Both the position numbers and the translations under genes were made by a program. Positions 34,730-43,573 of a stretch of 64,000 nt of DNA are shown piece by piece. Location: contig NZ_JOIR01000014.1 of the NCBI RefSeq assembly GCF_000720115.1, positions 124,001 through 188,000 of the forward strand, in the 5' to 3' direction. The stretch is from Streptomyces sp. NRRL F-2580. GTDB lineage: Bacteria > Actinomycetota > Actinomycetes > Streptomycetales > Streptomycetaceae. The notes below the pieces were generated by a model. It was not told the DNA's origin. It worked only from the letters and a program-made list of their open reading frames with translations, and did not search any database. Each line of letters starts with the position of its first letter. Position 1 is the stretch's first letter.

Positions 34730-35515
34730 CTACAGCGGCAGCAGGTCGGGCCGCTTCGCCTCCACATGGTCCCCCGAGGACTCCCCACGCAGCCGCCGGC
34801 CGATCCACGGCACGAGGTGGTCGCGCGCCCACTGGATGTTGTCGCGGGTCACGTCCACCGAGCCGCGCGGCCGCTGCGGCGGCCACGGCTGGTCGGGGTC
34901 GGTCGGCACGTCCAGCCCGAGCACCTGCGCCGCGCGCAGCGCGACCCGTGTGTGCCCCTCGGGCGAGAGGTGCAGCCGGTCCGTGTCCCACGCCCGCCGG
35001 TCCTGTACGGACTTCAGCGACCACAGGTCGAGCACCGGGCAGTCGTAGCGGTCCGCGATGGCGCGCACGTGCGCGCTGTACGTCGCCACCTTGCCCCGGA
35101 GGTGCTTGAGGACCGGCACGCCCCGGGTGTCGAAGCCTGTCGTGATCATGACCTGGCCGACCGCGCCGGCGAGGTCGGCCACGGCCGCCTCGAACCGCTC
35201 CGCCACGTCGTCCGGGTCGCTGCCGGGCCGGATGATGTCGTTGCCGCCCGCGCAGAAGCTGACCAGGTCGGGCGCGAGGGCCTTGGCCCTCGGAAGCTGG
35301 TCGGCCACGATCTGGTCGAGGAGCTTTCCGCGCACCGCCAGATTCGCATAACGGAAGTCGTGCTCGTCGCGCTGATCGGCCAGGAGCACGGCGAGCCGGT
35401 CCGCCCAGCCGAGATGCGAATCCCCGGGTCCCGGGTCCCCCACGCCTTCGGTGAAGCTGTCCCCGATCGCCGCGTACGAGCCGATGGTCTTGAGTTTCGT
35501 CGTCGTCGCTGCCAC
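34730..35515 (-). CDS. SGNH/GDSL-family esterase or lipase
   Basis: 261 residues, cytoplasmic (no signal peptide). Block I AAIGDSFTEGVGDP (nucleophile Ser), block II NLAVRGK, block III SFCAGGNDI, block V DRLHLSPEGH with the catalytic Asp-His pair. All four SGNH residues are present. The C-terminus (DNIQWARDHLVPWIGRRLRG) is typical of the Streptomyces branch. GTG at 35513-35515. Single gene; substrate unknown but probably an acyl or acetyl ester. Confidence 0.92.
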   Translation of the reverse strand: MAATTTKLKTIGSYAAIGDSFTEGVGDPGPGDSHLGWADRLAVLLADQRDEHDFRYANLAVRGKLLDQIVADQLPRAKALAPDLVSFCAGGNDIIRPGSDPDDVAERFEAAVADLAGAVGQVMITTGFDTRGVPVLKHLRGKVATYSAHVRAIADRYDCPVLDLWSLKSVQDRRAWDTDRLHLSPEGHTRVALRAAQVLGLDVPTDPDQPWPPQRPRGSVDVTRDNIQWARDHLVPWIGRRLRGESSGDHVEAKRPDLLPL

Positions 35516-35610
35516 GAGAACCCATCCTTCACTCCCGTAACCAACCTACGCCAACGTAATGAGGGGTTGACGGACCGTGATCTGTACCACGTGGAGGATA
35601 AGGAATAAGT

Positions 35611-35653
35611 ACACGTGAGGCCGGGACCCCCCTCGGGCCCCGGCCTCACGTGT
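35611..35653 (-). terminator. Strong terminator after the M23 peptidase gene
   Basis: Perfect 15-bp stem ACACGTGAGGCCGGG / CCCGGCCTCACGTGT with a 13-nt loop, 26 bp past the stop codon. Confidence 0.9.
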
Positions 35654-35678
35654 GTCCCTGCGCCGACGGCGGGTGCCG

Positions 35679-36662
35679 TCAGATACTCACGCCCTTCGAG
35701 CGGAGGTAGGCCAGCGGGTCGATGTCGGAGCCGTACGAGGGGCCCGTGCGGATCTCGAAGTGGAGGTGCGGGCCGGTGGAGTTGCCCGTGGAGCCGGAGA
35801 GGCCGAGGGTCTGCCCGGCGGTGACGCTCTGGCCGGAGGAGACGGACAGCTGGGACAGGTGGGCGTACTGGGAGTACTTGCCGTCCGCGTGCCGGATGAC
35901 GACCTCGTTGCCGTACGAGCCGCCCCAGCCCGCGGAGACGACGGTGCCCGCGCCGACGGCCCTGACGGTGGTGCCGGAGCTCGCGATGAAGTCCACGCCG
36001 GTGTGGTAGCCGGAGGACCACATGCTGCCCGCGACCTTGTACTGGGTGGAGACGCCGGTGCTGCCGAGCGGGGCGACGAAGCCGGAGGCCGACTTCTGCG
36101 CGGCGGGCGCCCCGGCCTCGGAGTCCTGCTGCGCGGGGGCGGCCTTGGCGGCCGGCTTCGGTGCTGCCTTCGGCGCCGCCTCGGGGGCGGACTCCGGAGC
36201 GGCCTCGGCCTCCGCCTCGGGGGCGGCCTCGGGGGCGGCCTCGGGGGCGGGGGCGGCGTCCACCGGGTCCGCCTCACCCGGGCCGCCGAGGTGCAGCCTC
36301 AGGCCGGGGTGGATCAGCGACGGGTTGCTGCCGACCGCCTCGCGGTTGTCGGCGTACAGCCGCTCCCAGCCGCCGGAGAGGTGGCGCTCGGCGGCGATCT
36401 TGGAGAGGCAGTCGCCCGGCACGACCGTGTAGGCGCTCGGGGCGGCCTGCACGGCGGCGACGGGCGCGGCCTGCAGCGCGGCGGGGACCTGCGGGGCCAC
36501 GGCGGGGGCCGCCGCGGTCGCCGCGGCCGGGGCGACGGCCGCCTGGGCGCCCGCGGCGCCCATCAGCGGCAGCGCGAGGGCCGCGCCACCGGTGCCTGCG
36601 ACGGCGAAACCGCGCGATATCGAGAGGGACTTGGGACGGCGGTGCTTACCCTTTGCAGGCAT
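35679..36662 (-). CDS. Secreted LysM-M23 peptidoglycan peptidase
   Basis: 327 residues. Signal peptide: basic start MPAKGKHRRPKSLSIS and a hydrophobic core, with AQAA-like cleavage near residue 41. LysM domain about 80-125 (YTVVPGDCLSKIAAERHLSG, WERLYADNREAVG, IHPGLRLHL). A linker of PEAAPEA repeats follows (about 135-195). M23 domain from about 200: GYHTGVDFIASSGTTV and HLHFEIR hold the zinc ligands (H..D and HxH), and GNEVVIRHADGKYSQYAHLS is conserved. It cleaves peptidoglycan peptide bridges at the cell wall. A ydaO-type riboswitch precedes it, so c-di-AMP probably lowers its expression. ATG 36660-36662. Confidence 0.94.
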   Translation of the reverse strand: MPAKGKHRRPKSLSISRGFAVAGTGGAALALPLMGAAGAQAAVAPAAATAAAPAVAPQVPAALQAAPVAAVQAAPSAYTVVPGDCLSKIAAERHLSGGWERLYADNREAVGSNPSLIHPGLRLHLGGPGEADPVDAAPAPEAAPEAAPEAEAEAAPESAPEAAPKAAPKPAAKAAPAQQDSEAGAPAAQKSASGFVAPLGSTGVSTQYKVAGSMWSSGYHTGVDFIASSGTTVRAVGAGTVVSAGWGGSYGNEVVIRHADGKYSQYAHLSQLSVSSGQSVTAGQTLGLSGSTGNSTGPHLHFEIRTGPSYGSDIDPLAYLRSKGVSI

Positions 36663-36670
36663 GGCGAATT

Positions 36671-36856
36671 CCTCTCCGGCGCCTGCGAGGTGAGCTGTCG
36701 GGTTCGGACTGGAGATGTCCGGCCGTACATGTACTGGGCATGTACGTCTTCACCCCGAGCCGTCCCGTGCGAAAGGATCTCCGAAAAGATCTCCGGGACA
36801 GCGGCTTACCTGGTTCCCCCGCTCCTGCCGCGCGAATAGTCGGGTGCGGTTTCCGG
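36671..36856 (-). promoter_or_regulatory. ydaO-yuaA (c-di-AMP) riboswitch
   Basis: The leader of the M23 gene carries the class hallmarks on the minus strand: AACCGCACCCGAC at the 5' end, GGGGGAACCAGGTAAGCCGC, GGACGGCTCGGGGTGAAG, and at the 3' end CCGAACCCGACAGCTCACC, followed by GCAGGCGCCGGAGAGG, ending about 10 bases before the ATG. The class binds c-di-AMP and commonly precedes cell-wall hydrolase genes in actinobacteria, usually acting as an off switch. 36857-37167 holds its promoter and that of the phosphatase, with no further gene. Confidence 0.88.
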
Positions 36857-37167
36857 GCGGCGGCAGGATTCGGCGATCCACCCGGATCGATCGCGAAGGT
36901 AAACCCTTGCGACGGCGGGGAACAAGCCATGAATTTCCTGACGGAATCACAGGAATGAGGAACCGGCGGAATTCTGGTCACCCTGCGTCCATTACCCGCC
37001 GTCAACAACCGCTCCGACGGGGCCATTCGGCATTCACGATCAGGCACTCACGGTCACCGTATGATCTGGCTCACGGAGACGCGCCCGATCTCGCCTCCGG
37101 ATATGGCAAGTTGGCGCCAAACAGCTCAATTCGGACAGAATTCTCACCACGAAGCGGAGGAGTTCCC

Positions 37168-37959
37168 GTGACCCAGCAGATACAGGAGCCGGAGCTGACC
37201 GGAGTACGCAATTTCCGCGATGTAGGCGGATTGCCGACTTCTGATGGTCGAAGGGTCAGGACAGGACAACTGTTCCGAAGCGGACATCTCGCACATGCCA
37301 CTGAAACCGATGCAGAGTTCCTCGCCTCGCTCGGCCTCCACACCGTCTTCGACTTCCGCAACGGCGCCGACCACGCGCTGGAGGGGCCGGACGTGGAACT
37401 GCCCGGGGTACGGAACGTGAACATCCCGCTCTCGGATCCGGCCGACGGCCGGGAGTTCTGGCGGCTGGTGCGCGAGGGCGACCTCGACCAGCTGCGCACG
37501 ATCCTGGGCGACGGCAAGGCCGCGGCCCGGATGACGAACTCGTACCGCAGGATCATCGAGCAGCGCACCGCCGAGCACAGCCGGGTCGTGCACGCGCTCG
37601 CCGAGGACAGCGTCCCGGCCCTCCTGCACTGCGCGGCCGGCAAGGACCGGGCGGGTCTGTCGATCGCCGTCACCCTGCTCGCGCTCGGCGTCGAGCGCGA
37701 GGCGATCGTGGCGGACTACCTGGAGTCGAACGCCCCGCACCGCCGCTACCGGGTGCACCGCAGCAGCGCGTCCGACGAGGCCCGCTCCCCCGAGGTGATG
37801 GAGCTGCTCGCACCGCTCTTCGACGCCCGCGCCGAGTACCTGGTCGCCGCCTTCGAGACCATCGACGAGACCTGGGGCGGGGTGGACCCGTACCTGGCGG
37901 AGGGCCTCGGGCTGAAGCCCGAGACCCTCGGCCGGCTGCGTGAGCGACTGCTGGAATAG
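37168..37959 (+). CDS. Tyrosine/serine protein phosphatase (IphP/PtpB family)
   Basis: 263 residues. The P-loop HCAAGKDRAG has the catalytic Cys and Arg of the low-specificity protein tyrosine phosphatase family, with Lys-Asp after Gly as in IphP/MptpB (the extra Asp and Lys give dual or phosphoinositide activity in homologues). Conserved opening: GVRNFRDVGGLPTSDGRRVRTGQLFRSGHL. No signal peptide. GTG 37168-37170 with GGAGGA six bases ahead. Convergent with hpnO, 18 bp between stops. Confidence 0.92.
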   Translation: MTQQIQEPELTGVRNFRDVGGLPTSDGRRVRTGQLFRSGHLAHATETDAEFLASLGLHTVFDFRNGADHALEGPDVELPGVRNVNIPLSDPADGREFWRLVREGDLDQLRTILGDGKAAARMTNSYRRIIEQRTAEHSRVVHALAEDSVPALLHCAAGKDRAGLSIAVTLLALGVEREAIVADYLESNAPHRRYRVHRSSASDEARSPEVMELLAPLFDARAEYLVAAFETIDETWGGVDPYLAEGLGLKPETLGRLRERLLE

Positions 37960-37962
37960 ATC

Positions 37963-37975
37963 GCCCGGAGCGGGC
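37963..37975. terminator. Short hairpin between phosphatase and hpnO stops
   Basis: GCCCG-GAG-CGGGC fits within the 18-bp gap between two convergent stop codons. Weak stem, so low confidence. Confidence 0.35.
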
Positions 37976-37977
37976 CG

Positions 37978-39393
37978 TCAGCGCTGGGCGACGGCCTGCT
38001 TCACCAGCGTCCTGCCGAAGTCCCACATCAGCCCGGACCCGCCGTGCGCCTCGTCCATGACCGCGCGGAAGGCGCCGACGAACCGGTCGACGTCCCGCTC
38101 GTCCACGACCAGCGGCGGAATGAGCTTGATGACCTCCAGGTGGTCCCCGGAGACCTGGGTGAGGATCCGGTGCTTCTGGAGCAGCGGCACCACGACCATC
38201 TGGGCGAAGAGCCCCTTGCGGGCCGCCTGCAGCATCGTCCACCGGCTGCGCAGCCCCAGCGAGGACGGCCGGCCGAACTCGATGCCGATCATCAGCCCGC
38301 GCCCGCGCACCTCGTGCAGCAGCTCGTACTCGTCCACCATGGCCGCGAGCCGCCCGCGCAGCAGGTCCCCCGTCGCCCGGGCGTGCGCGACGAGCTCCTC
38401 GTCCTCCATGACCGACAGCACCGCCAGGCCGGCCGCCATCGCCTGCGCGTTGGACCCGAAGCTCGCGGAGTGCACGAGCACCCGGTCCATGGACGAGTAG
38501 ACCTTCTTGAAGATCCAGTCCTTGCCCAGGGTGGCGCCGACCGGCACGTAGCCGCCCGACAGCGCCTTGGCCACGCACACCAGGTCCGGTTCCACGCCCG
38601 GCTCGTGCTGGTACGCGTAGAAGTCACCGGTACGTCCGAGGCCGGTCTGCACCTCGTCCGCGATCAGGAGCGCCTTGTGCCGGTGCAGCAGTTCCTGCGC
38701 GCCGAGCAGGAAGCCGGGCGGGGCCTCCAGGACCCCCTTGCCCTGGATGGGCTCGACGACGAAGGCGGCGACGTCGCCCTTGCGGAGCTCCCGCTCCAGG
38801 GCGCCCAGGTCCCCCAGGGCGATCTTGGTGTCGGGGAGGAGGGGGGCGAAGCCGTCGCGGAACCCGCCCTCCCCGTTCACCGACAAGGAGCCGGTGGTCA
38901 GCCCGTGGAAGGCGTGGTCGCAGTAGAGGATCCTGGGCCGCCCGGTGGCGAACCGGGCGAACTTCAGGGCCGTCTCCACCGCCTCGGTGCCGCTGTTGCC
39001 GAAGAAGACCCGGTCCAGGTGCGGGCTGTACGAGAGCAGCTTCTCGGCCAGCAGCCCGGGCAGCGGCTGGCAGTCGAAGCGGGTGAGGTCGGCGAGCTGC
39101 GCGTCCAGTACGTCGTGCAGGGCCCGGCGAACCACCGGGTGGTGGCGGCCCAGGCCCATCACCCCGAAGCCGGCCAGCATGTCGAGGTAGTCGTTGCCCT
39201 CGGCGTCCCAGAAGTGGGCGCCCTCGGCCCGCTCGTAGACCTTGTCGAAGCCGATGGTGTGGAGCATCCGGGGCAGTTGGTGGTTGAGGTGGCGGGCGTG
39301 CAGCTCGTACCGCTCCCCTCCGCGCGCGGCCAGCAGGGCGCCGAGGTCGAAGCCCTTGCCCCCGGCGCCCGCTCCTTCCTCCGCCGGGCTCAC
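37978..39393 (-). CDS. hpnO: Aminobacteriohopanetriol synthase (class III aminotransferase)
   Basis: PLP enzyme that aminates the side-chain aldehyde to give aminobacteriohopanetriol. 471 residues. PLP-lysine in VCVAKALSGGYVPVGA; DEVQTGLGRTG and FFGNSGTEAVETALKFAR are class III motifs. The N-terminal HLNHQLPRMLHTIGFDKVY fits HpnO. Last gene of the hopanoid operon; its GTG start (39391-39393) overlaps the hpnH stop as GTGA. In the S. coelicolor cluster, as I recall it, ispG and dxs lie between hpnH and hpnO; here they are absent. Confidence 0.93.
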   Translation of the reverse strand: MSPAEEGAGAGGKGFDLGALLAARGGERYELHARHLNHQLPRMLHTIGFDKVYERAEGAHFWDAEGNDYLDMLAGFGVMGLGRHHPVVRRALHDVLDAQLADLTRFDCQPLPGLLAEKLLSYSPHLDRVFFGNSGTEAVETALKFARFATGRPRILYCDHAFHGLTTGSLSVNGEGGFRDGFAPLLPDTKIALGDLGALERELRKGDVAAFVVEPIQGKGVLEAPPGFLLGAQELLHRHKALLIADEVQTGLGRTGDFYAYQHEPGVEPDLVCVAKALSGGYVPVGATLGKDWIFKKVYSSMDRVLVHSASFGSNAQAMAAGLAVLSVMEDEELVAHARATGDLLRGRLAAMVDEYELLHEVRGRGLMIGIEFGRPSSLGLRSRWTMLQAARKGLFAQMVVVPLLQKHRILTQVSGDHLEVIKLIPPLVVDERDVDRFVGAFRAVMDEAHGGSGLMWDFGRTLVKQAVAQR

Positions 39394-40421
39394 GCCGACG
39401 CGTCCCGGTTGCCGCCGATCGTCTCCCGGGCCGCCCGCAGGGATTCCTTGAGGGAGCCCATGGTGGCGAGGACGGCGGTGGGCTCGTAGCCGCAGTGCGC
39501 CATGCAGTTCGCGCAGCGCGGGTCCTTTCCGCGGCCGTACTTGCTCCAGTCGGTGTCGTTGATCAGCTCCCGGTACGTCGGCACGTAGCCGTCGCTCATC
39601 AGATAGCAGGGGCGCTGCCAGCCGAAGAGGGAGTAATTGGGAATGGCCCAGGCCGTGCAGGGGAAATCGACTTTCCCTTCCAGGAAGTCCAGGAAGAGCG
39701 GCGAGTGATTGAGCCGCCAGCGCCGCCGGTTGCCGCCCGCGAAGGCCTTCCTGAAGAGTTCCCTCGTCTGTTCGACGCCGAGGAAGTGTTCCTGGTCGGG
39801 GGCCTTTTCGTAGGCGTAGGCAGGGGAGATCATCATCTCGTCGACCTTGAGGTCGTCATTGAGGTAGTTGAGTACCTCGATGATCGTCTGCGGGGTGTCC
39901 GTGTTGAAGAAGGTGGAGTTGGTGGTCACCCGGAACCCGCGCCTCTTCGCCTCCTTGATGGCCGCGACCGCCTCGTCGAAGACTCCTTCCTTGGCCACGG
40001 ACTCGTCGTGGCGCTCGCGCAGGCCGTCGATGTGCACGGCGAAGGCGAAATAGGGGGAAGGGGTGAACTTCTCGATCTTCTTGCGCAGGAGCATCGCGTT
40101 GGTGCAGAGGAATACGTACTTCCGCCTCGCCACCAACTGCCGGACGATCTCGTGGATCTGCGGGTGCATCAAGGGCTCGCCACCCGCGATGGACACCATC
40201 GGCGCGCCGGACTCCAGTACGGCACCGACCGCCTGGGCGACCGGCATGCGCTGCTTGAGCACCCCGGCCGGATGCTGGATCTTCCCGCACCCTTCACAGG
40301 CCAGGTTGCAGGCGTAGAGCGGTTCCAGCTCGACGATCAGCGGGAACTTCTCACGCTTGCGGAGCTTCTGTTCGAGAAGATAGGTCCCGACCCTGATGGA
40401 CTGGCGCAGCGGCATGGCCAT
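39390..40421 (-). CDS. hpnH: Radical SAM adenosyl-hopane transferase
   Basis: Adds a 5'-deoxyadenosyl unit to hopene, the first side-chain step. 343 residues. The [4Fe-4S] motif is C38-N-L-A-C42-E-G-C45; SIAGGEPLMHPQIHEIV follows. HpnH hallmark opening MAMPLRQSIRVGTYLLEQKL. A second Cys cluster near the C-terminus (DPRCANCMAHCGYEP) is typical of this SPASM-like group. ATG at 40419-40421 has a strong AGGAGG; an in-frame start 39 bp upstream is ignored. It follows hpnG after 5 bp. Confidence 0.96.
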   Translation of the reverse strand: MAMPLRQSIRVGTYLLEQKLRKREKFPLIVELEPLYACNLACEGCGKIQHPAGVLKQRMPVAQAVGAVLESGAPMVSIAGGEPLMHPQIHEIVRQLVARRKYVFLCTNAMLLRKKIEKFTPSPYFAFAVHIDGLRERHDESVAKEGVFDEAVAAIKEAKRRGFRVTTNSTFFNTDTPQTIIEVLNYLNDDLKVDEMMISPAYAYEKAPDQEHFLGVEQTRELFRKAFAGGNRRRWRLNHSPLFLDFLEGKVDFPCTAWAIPNYSLFGWQRPCYLMSDGYVPTYRELINDTDWSKYGRGKDPRCANCMAHCGYEPTAVLATMGSLKESLRAARETIGGNRDASA

Positions 40422-40426
40422 CTGGC

Positions 40427-41119
40427 TCACCTCCTGGGGAGCAGCAAAGAACGGTGCCATTCGTAAAACGCGGGCAGTACGGCACGCAGAACACGGAAGG
40501 CCGATATTCCCCCGCGAACCGTGCCGATACGGACGAGCTCATGCTCCGGAGCGTCCACGATCACCCGGACGGCCGCAACCGGGCGGCCGCGGCCCGGGGA
40601 AGGCCCGGCGCGGGTGGCGGTCCACAGGGTGGCCGCGGACTCCATGTCGACCGCGATGACGCCGGTGGCGCGCAGCTGCGCGCGCTCCTGGCCGCGGACG
40701 ACGTGGTCGGATCCGGTCAGTGCGCCGACGTGCACGGTCCGGCCGGGTGCGGCCCGGGCCAGTGCCTCGGCGAGCAGGGCGGTGCCGGTGCAGGTGACGG
40801 CCCCCTGCCGGTCCCGGGTCTCCTCGGCGACGACCAGGTCGCCGGGGTGCATGCCGGGGACCAGCCCGGCGCAGAACCCGGTGGCGAGGACGGCGGCCCG
40901 GTCCATCCCGGGCCGGTCCAGGGCCCGGGCGACGGCCCGCTCGGCCGCGCGCGGGCCCATTCCGGTGCGCAGCAGGGAGTAGCTCCCGGCGGGGGCGCGG
41001 GCCGCCCCGGGCCCGGCGCTGCGCAGCGCCGCCTGCTCGATGCGCAGCGCGCAGGCGACCAGCAGCGGGTCGGGGTTCCCGGCCCCTTCCCCCCCGCTCC
41101 GCTGGGGTGCGGCGGACAT
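40427..41119 (-). CDS. hpnG: Adenosylhopane nucleosidase-type phosphorylase
   Basis: Removes adenine from adenosylhopane to give ribosylhopane. 230 residues of the purine-nucleoside phosphorylase (PNP/UDP) superfamily: RTGMGPRAAERAVARAL, TGFCAGLVPGMHPGDLVVAEETRD, and AVDMESAATLW (ribose-binding Met-Glu). The fold is complete. ATG shares one base with the shc stop (TGATG). Role inferred from family plus position between shc and hpnH. Confidence 0.9.
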   Translation of the reverse strand: MSAAPQRSGGEGAGNPDPLLVACALRIEQAALRSAGPGAARAPAGSYSLLRTGMGPRAAERAVARALDRPGMDRAAVLATGFCAGLVPGMHPGDLVVAEETRDRQGAVTCTGTALLAEALARAAPGRTVHVGALTGSDHVVRGQERAQLRATGVIAVDMESAATLWTATRAGPSPGRGRPVAAVRVIVDAPEHELVRIGTVRGGISAFRVLRAVLPAFYEWHRSLLLPRR

Positions 41120-43455
41120 CAAACGGCCCCGCCGGGGGCGAACGGTTCCCCGTACAGGTAGCGGCCGAGCGCGGTGAGCGGGAACACCTGCCGGTACAGG
41201 TGGTAGTTGATGGAGAAGTCCCAGGGGAAGCCGGTGCCGGTGAAGTGCGGCTCGTCCCAGGATCCGTCCTCCCGCTGCGTCTCCACCAGGTAGCCGATGC
41301 CCCGTTCGACGGCCTTGCCGTCCCGCTCGCCGGCCGACAGCAGGGCCATCAGCGCCCACGCGGTCTGCGAGGCGGTGGAGGCCCCCTTCCCGGCCCAGGA
41401 CGGGTCCTTGTAGGAGCGCTGGTCCTCACCCCACCCGCCGTCCTCGTTCTGTACGGTCTCCAGCCAGCGCACGGCCCTGCGGACGGCGGGATGCCCCGGC
41501 GAGATGCCGGCCGCGACGAGCGCCGGGACCACCGAGCCGGTGCCGTAGACGTAGTTGGTGCCCCAGCGGCCGAACCAGGCGCCGTTCGCCTCCTGTTCGG
41601 CGAGCAGCCAGGCGATGCCGCGCCGGGTCCTGGCGTCGCCGGACCGGCCCTCGAAGGCGAGCATCTCCACGACGTGGGCGGTGACGTCGGCCGAGGGCGG
41701 GTCGATGACCTCGCCGAAGTCGCAGAAGGGCAGCCGGTTCGGGAAGGGGCTGGTGTTGTCGGCGTCGAAGGCGCCCCAGCCGCCGTCCTTCGACTGCATG
41801 CCGAGGTTCCAGGACACCCCGCGGGCGATGGCCCCCTCGACGCGGGCCGGGTCCGGGTGCTGGATCCGGCGCAGGGCGAGGACGACCTCGGCCGTGTCGT
41901 CGATGTCGGGATAGGTGTCGTTGTGGAACTCGAACGCCCAGCCGCCGGGGGCCAGCCCGGGCCGCCGCACGGCCCAGTCCCCGGTGCGGGTGATCTCCTC
42001 GCCGAGCATCCAGTCGGCGGCCTTGACCAACGCCGGGTGGCCGGGGTGCAGGCCCGCGTCGGCGAGGGCGATCGCGGCCAGGCAGGTGTCCCACACGGGG
42101 GACTGACAGGCCTCGATCATCCGGGCGCCGTCCTCGCGCCACACCGCGAAGCGGTCCAGGGACTCCAGTCCGGCGCGCATCACCGGGTGCCGGAGGTCGT
42201 ATCCGAGCAGGTGCAGGGCGATGACGGAGTACACGGCGGGCGGCTGGATCCCGCCCCAGCAGCCGTCGTTCTCCTGCCGCTCGACGATCCAGCGGCCGGC
42301 GGAGGCCATCGCGGCCTTGCGCAGCCGGCGCGGGGCGAACCGCCGGTAGACGTGCAGGGCCTTGTCCATCCGCTGGAAGGCGCCCTCCCAAGTGGTGAGC
42401 GGGGCGGGGCGCTTGGCGGGGTTCGGCACCCGTGCGTCGGCGTGCAGCTCGTCGAGGGCGAAGGGGGCCGGGCGGACGGGGCGCAGCGCGGAGACCACGG
42501 TGAGCGGGACGATGGTCTGGCGCGCCCAGCAGCCGAAGTCGTAGATGTTCAGGGGCACCCAGGAGGGCAGGAACACCAGCTCGGGCGGGAGTTCGGGCAG
42601 GTGGTCCCAGTTCCACCAGCCGAAGAGGGCCAGCCAGATCCGGGTGAAGACGCGGGCGGCGGCGATCCCGCCGTGGGCGCGGATCCAGGCCGAGGCGCGG
42701 GCCATGTGCGGGGCGTCCGGGGCGTCCCCGGCGAGGCGCAGCGCGACGTAGGCCTCGATGGTGGCGGACAGTTCGGGCGGGCCGTCGTGGAAGGTGGCCC
42801 AGGTGCCGTCCTCCCGCTGCTCGCCGCGGATGAAGAGGGCGGCGGCCCGGGTGGTGGCCTCGTCCCGGATGCCGAGGAACTGCCGCAGCAGCAGGTCCTC
42901 GGCGTCCATGGTGACGTTGGTCTCCAGGTCGCCCTTCCACCAGCCCTCGGGGTCCTGGCGGTCCAGCAGGTGCCGGGTCGCCCGCGCGGTGGCCTCGTAC
43001 ACCCCGGGCGGGGCGCCGTCCGGCGGCTCGGGCAGGTCCGCGGCGGTCCGGGCCGTGCCCGCGCGGTCCGGTGCCGGGCCGGCGGGCGCATCCGCGAGCA
43101 CGCTCACGCGGCCCCCGGGGCCGTCCGGTGGGCCGGCCTCCGGGCGGAAGCCGGGCGCCGCGTCGCCCGGTGCCCGCGCCGGGCCCGGCCGGTCCCCGAC
43201 CGTGCCCACGCGGACCCGGCCGCCGCCCGCTCCGGGCATGCCCGGTGGGCCGTAGTCGGCGCGCGGGCCGGCGGCGCCGGGCGCGGCGCCGTACTCGGCC
43301 CGCGGGCCGGGCCCCGCCGCGCGGGGCGGCGCGGGGGGCCCCGCTTCGGCGGCCGGGCCGCGGGCGTGCCCCACGGAGGGGCCCGCCGGAAGGCCCGGGG
43401 TCGATTCGCTGCCAGCAGCAGCGCCCTGGGCGCTGCCGTCGGTCGTCGCTGTCAT
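41119..43455 (-). CDS. shc: Squalene-hopene cyclase with long N-terminal extension
   Basis: Membrane-associated enzyme that cyclises squalene to hopene and diplopterol. 778 residues. The catalytic DXDD is in YPDIDDTAEVVL (about residue 517), and several QW motifs are visible (QDPEGWWKGDLE, QSKDGGWGAFD, QNEDGGWGED, QREDGSWDE). Homologues are around 630-680 residues. Here the cyclase domain starts near residue 150 and is preceded by a Gly/Pro/Ala-rich extension with PRAEYG/PRADYG repeats. ATG 43453-43455 has GGGGAAG. No obvious internal start with a better ribosome site was found, but one near residue 140 cannot be excluded. Confidence 0.95.
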   Translation of the reverse strand: MTATTDGSAQGAAAGSESTPGLPAGPSVGHARGPAAEAGPPAPPRAAGPGPRAEYGAAPGAAGPRADYGPPGMPGAGGGRVRVGTVGDRPGPARAPGDAAPGFRPEAGPPDGPGGRVSVLADAPAGPAPDRAGTARTAADLPEPPDGAPPGVYEATARATRHLLDRQDPEGWWKGDLETNVTMDAEDLLLRQFLGIRDEATTRAAALFIRGEQREDGTWATFHDGPPELSATIEAYVALRLAGDAPDAPHMARASAWIRAHGGIAAARVFTRIWLALFGWWNWDHLPELPPELVFLPSWVPLNIYDFGCWARQTIVPLTVVSALRPVRPAPFALDELHADARVPNPAKRPAPLTTWEGAFQRMDKALHVYRRFAPRRLRKAAMASAGRWIVERQENDGCWGGIQPPAVYSVIALHLLGYDLRHPVMRAGLESLDRFAVWREDGARMIEACQSPVWDTCLAAIALADAGLHPGHPALVKAADWMLGEEITRTGDWAVRRPGLAPGGWAFEFHNDTYPDIDDTAEVVLALRRIQHPDPARVEGAIARGVSWNLGMQSKDGGWGAFDADNTSPFPNRLPFCDFGEVIDPPSADVTAHVVEMLAFEGRSGDARTRRGIAWLLAEQEANGAWFGRWGTNYVYGTGSVVPALVAAGISPGHPAVRRAVRWLETVQNEDGGWGEDQRSYKDPSWAGKGASTASQTAWALMALLSAGERDGKAVERGIGYLVETQREDGSWDEPHFTGTGFPWDFSINYHLYRQVFPLTALGRYLYGEPFAPGGAV

Positions 43456-43573
43456 GGCTTCCCCTTAGAACAGTGTCCTCTGCTGTGCTGGGGTCTGCCG
43501 TCGGCCGGTGCGCCACGCTCAGGTGGCGGCGCCGGCCGGCGACTCGCGATTCATATCCGCTGTCGGGTGGCGA

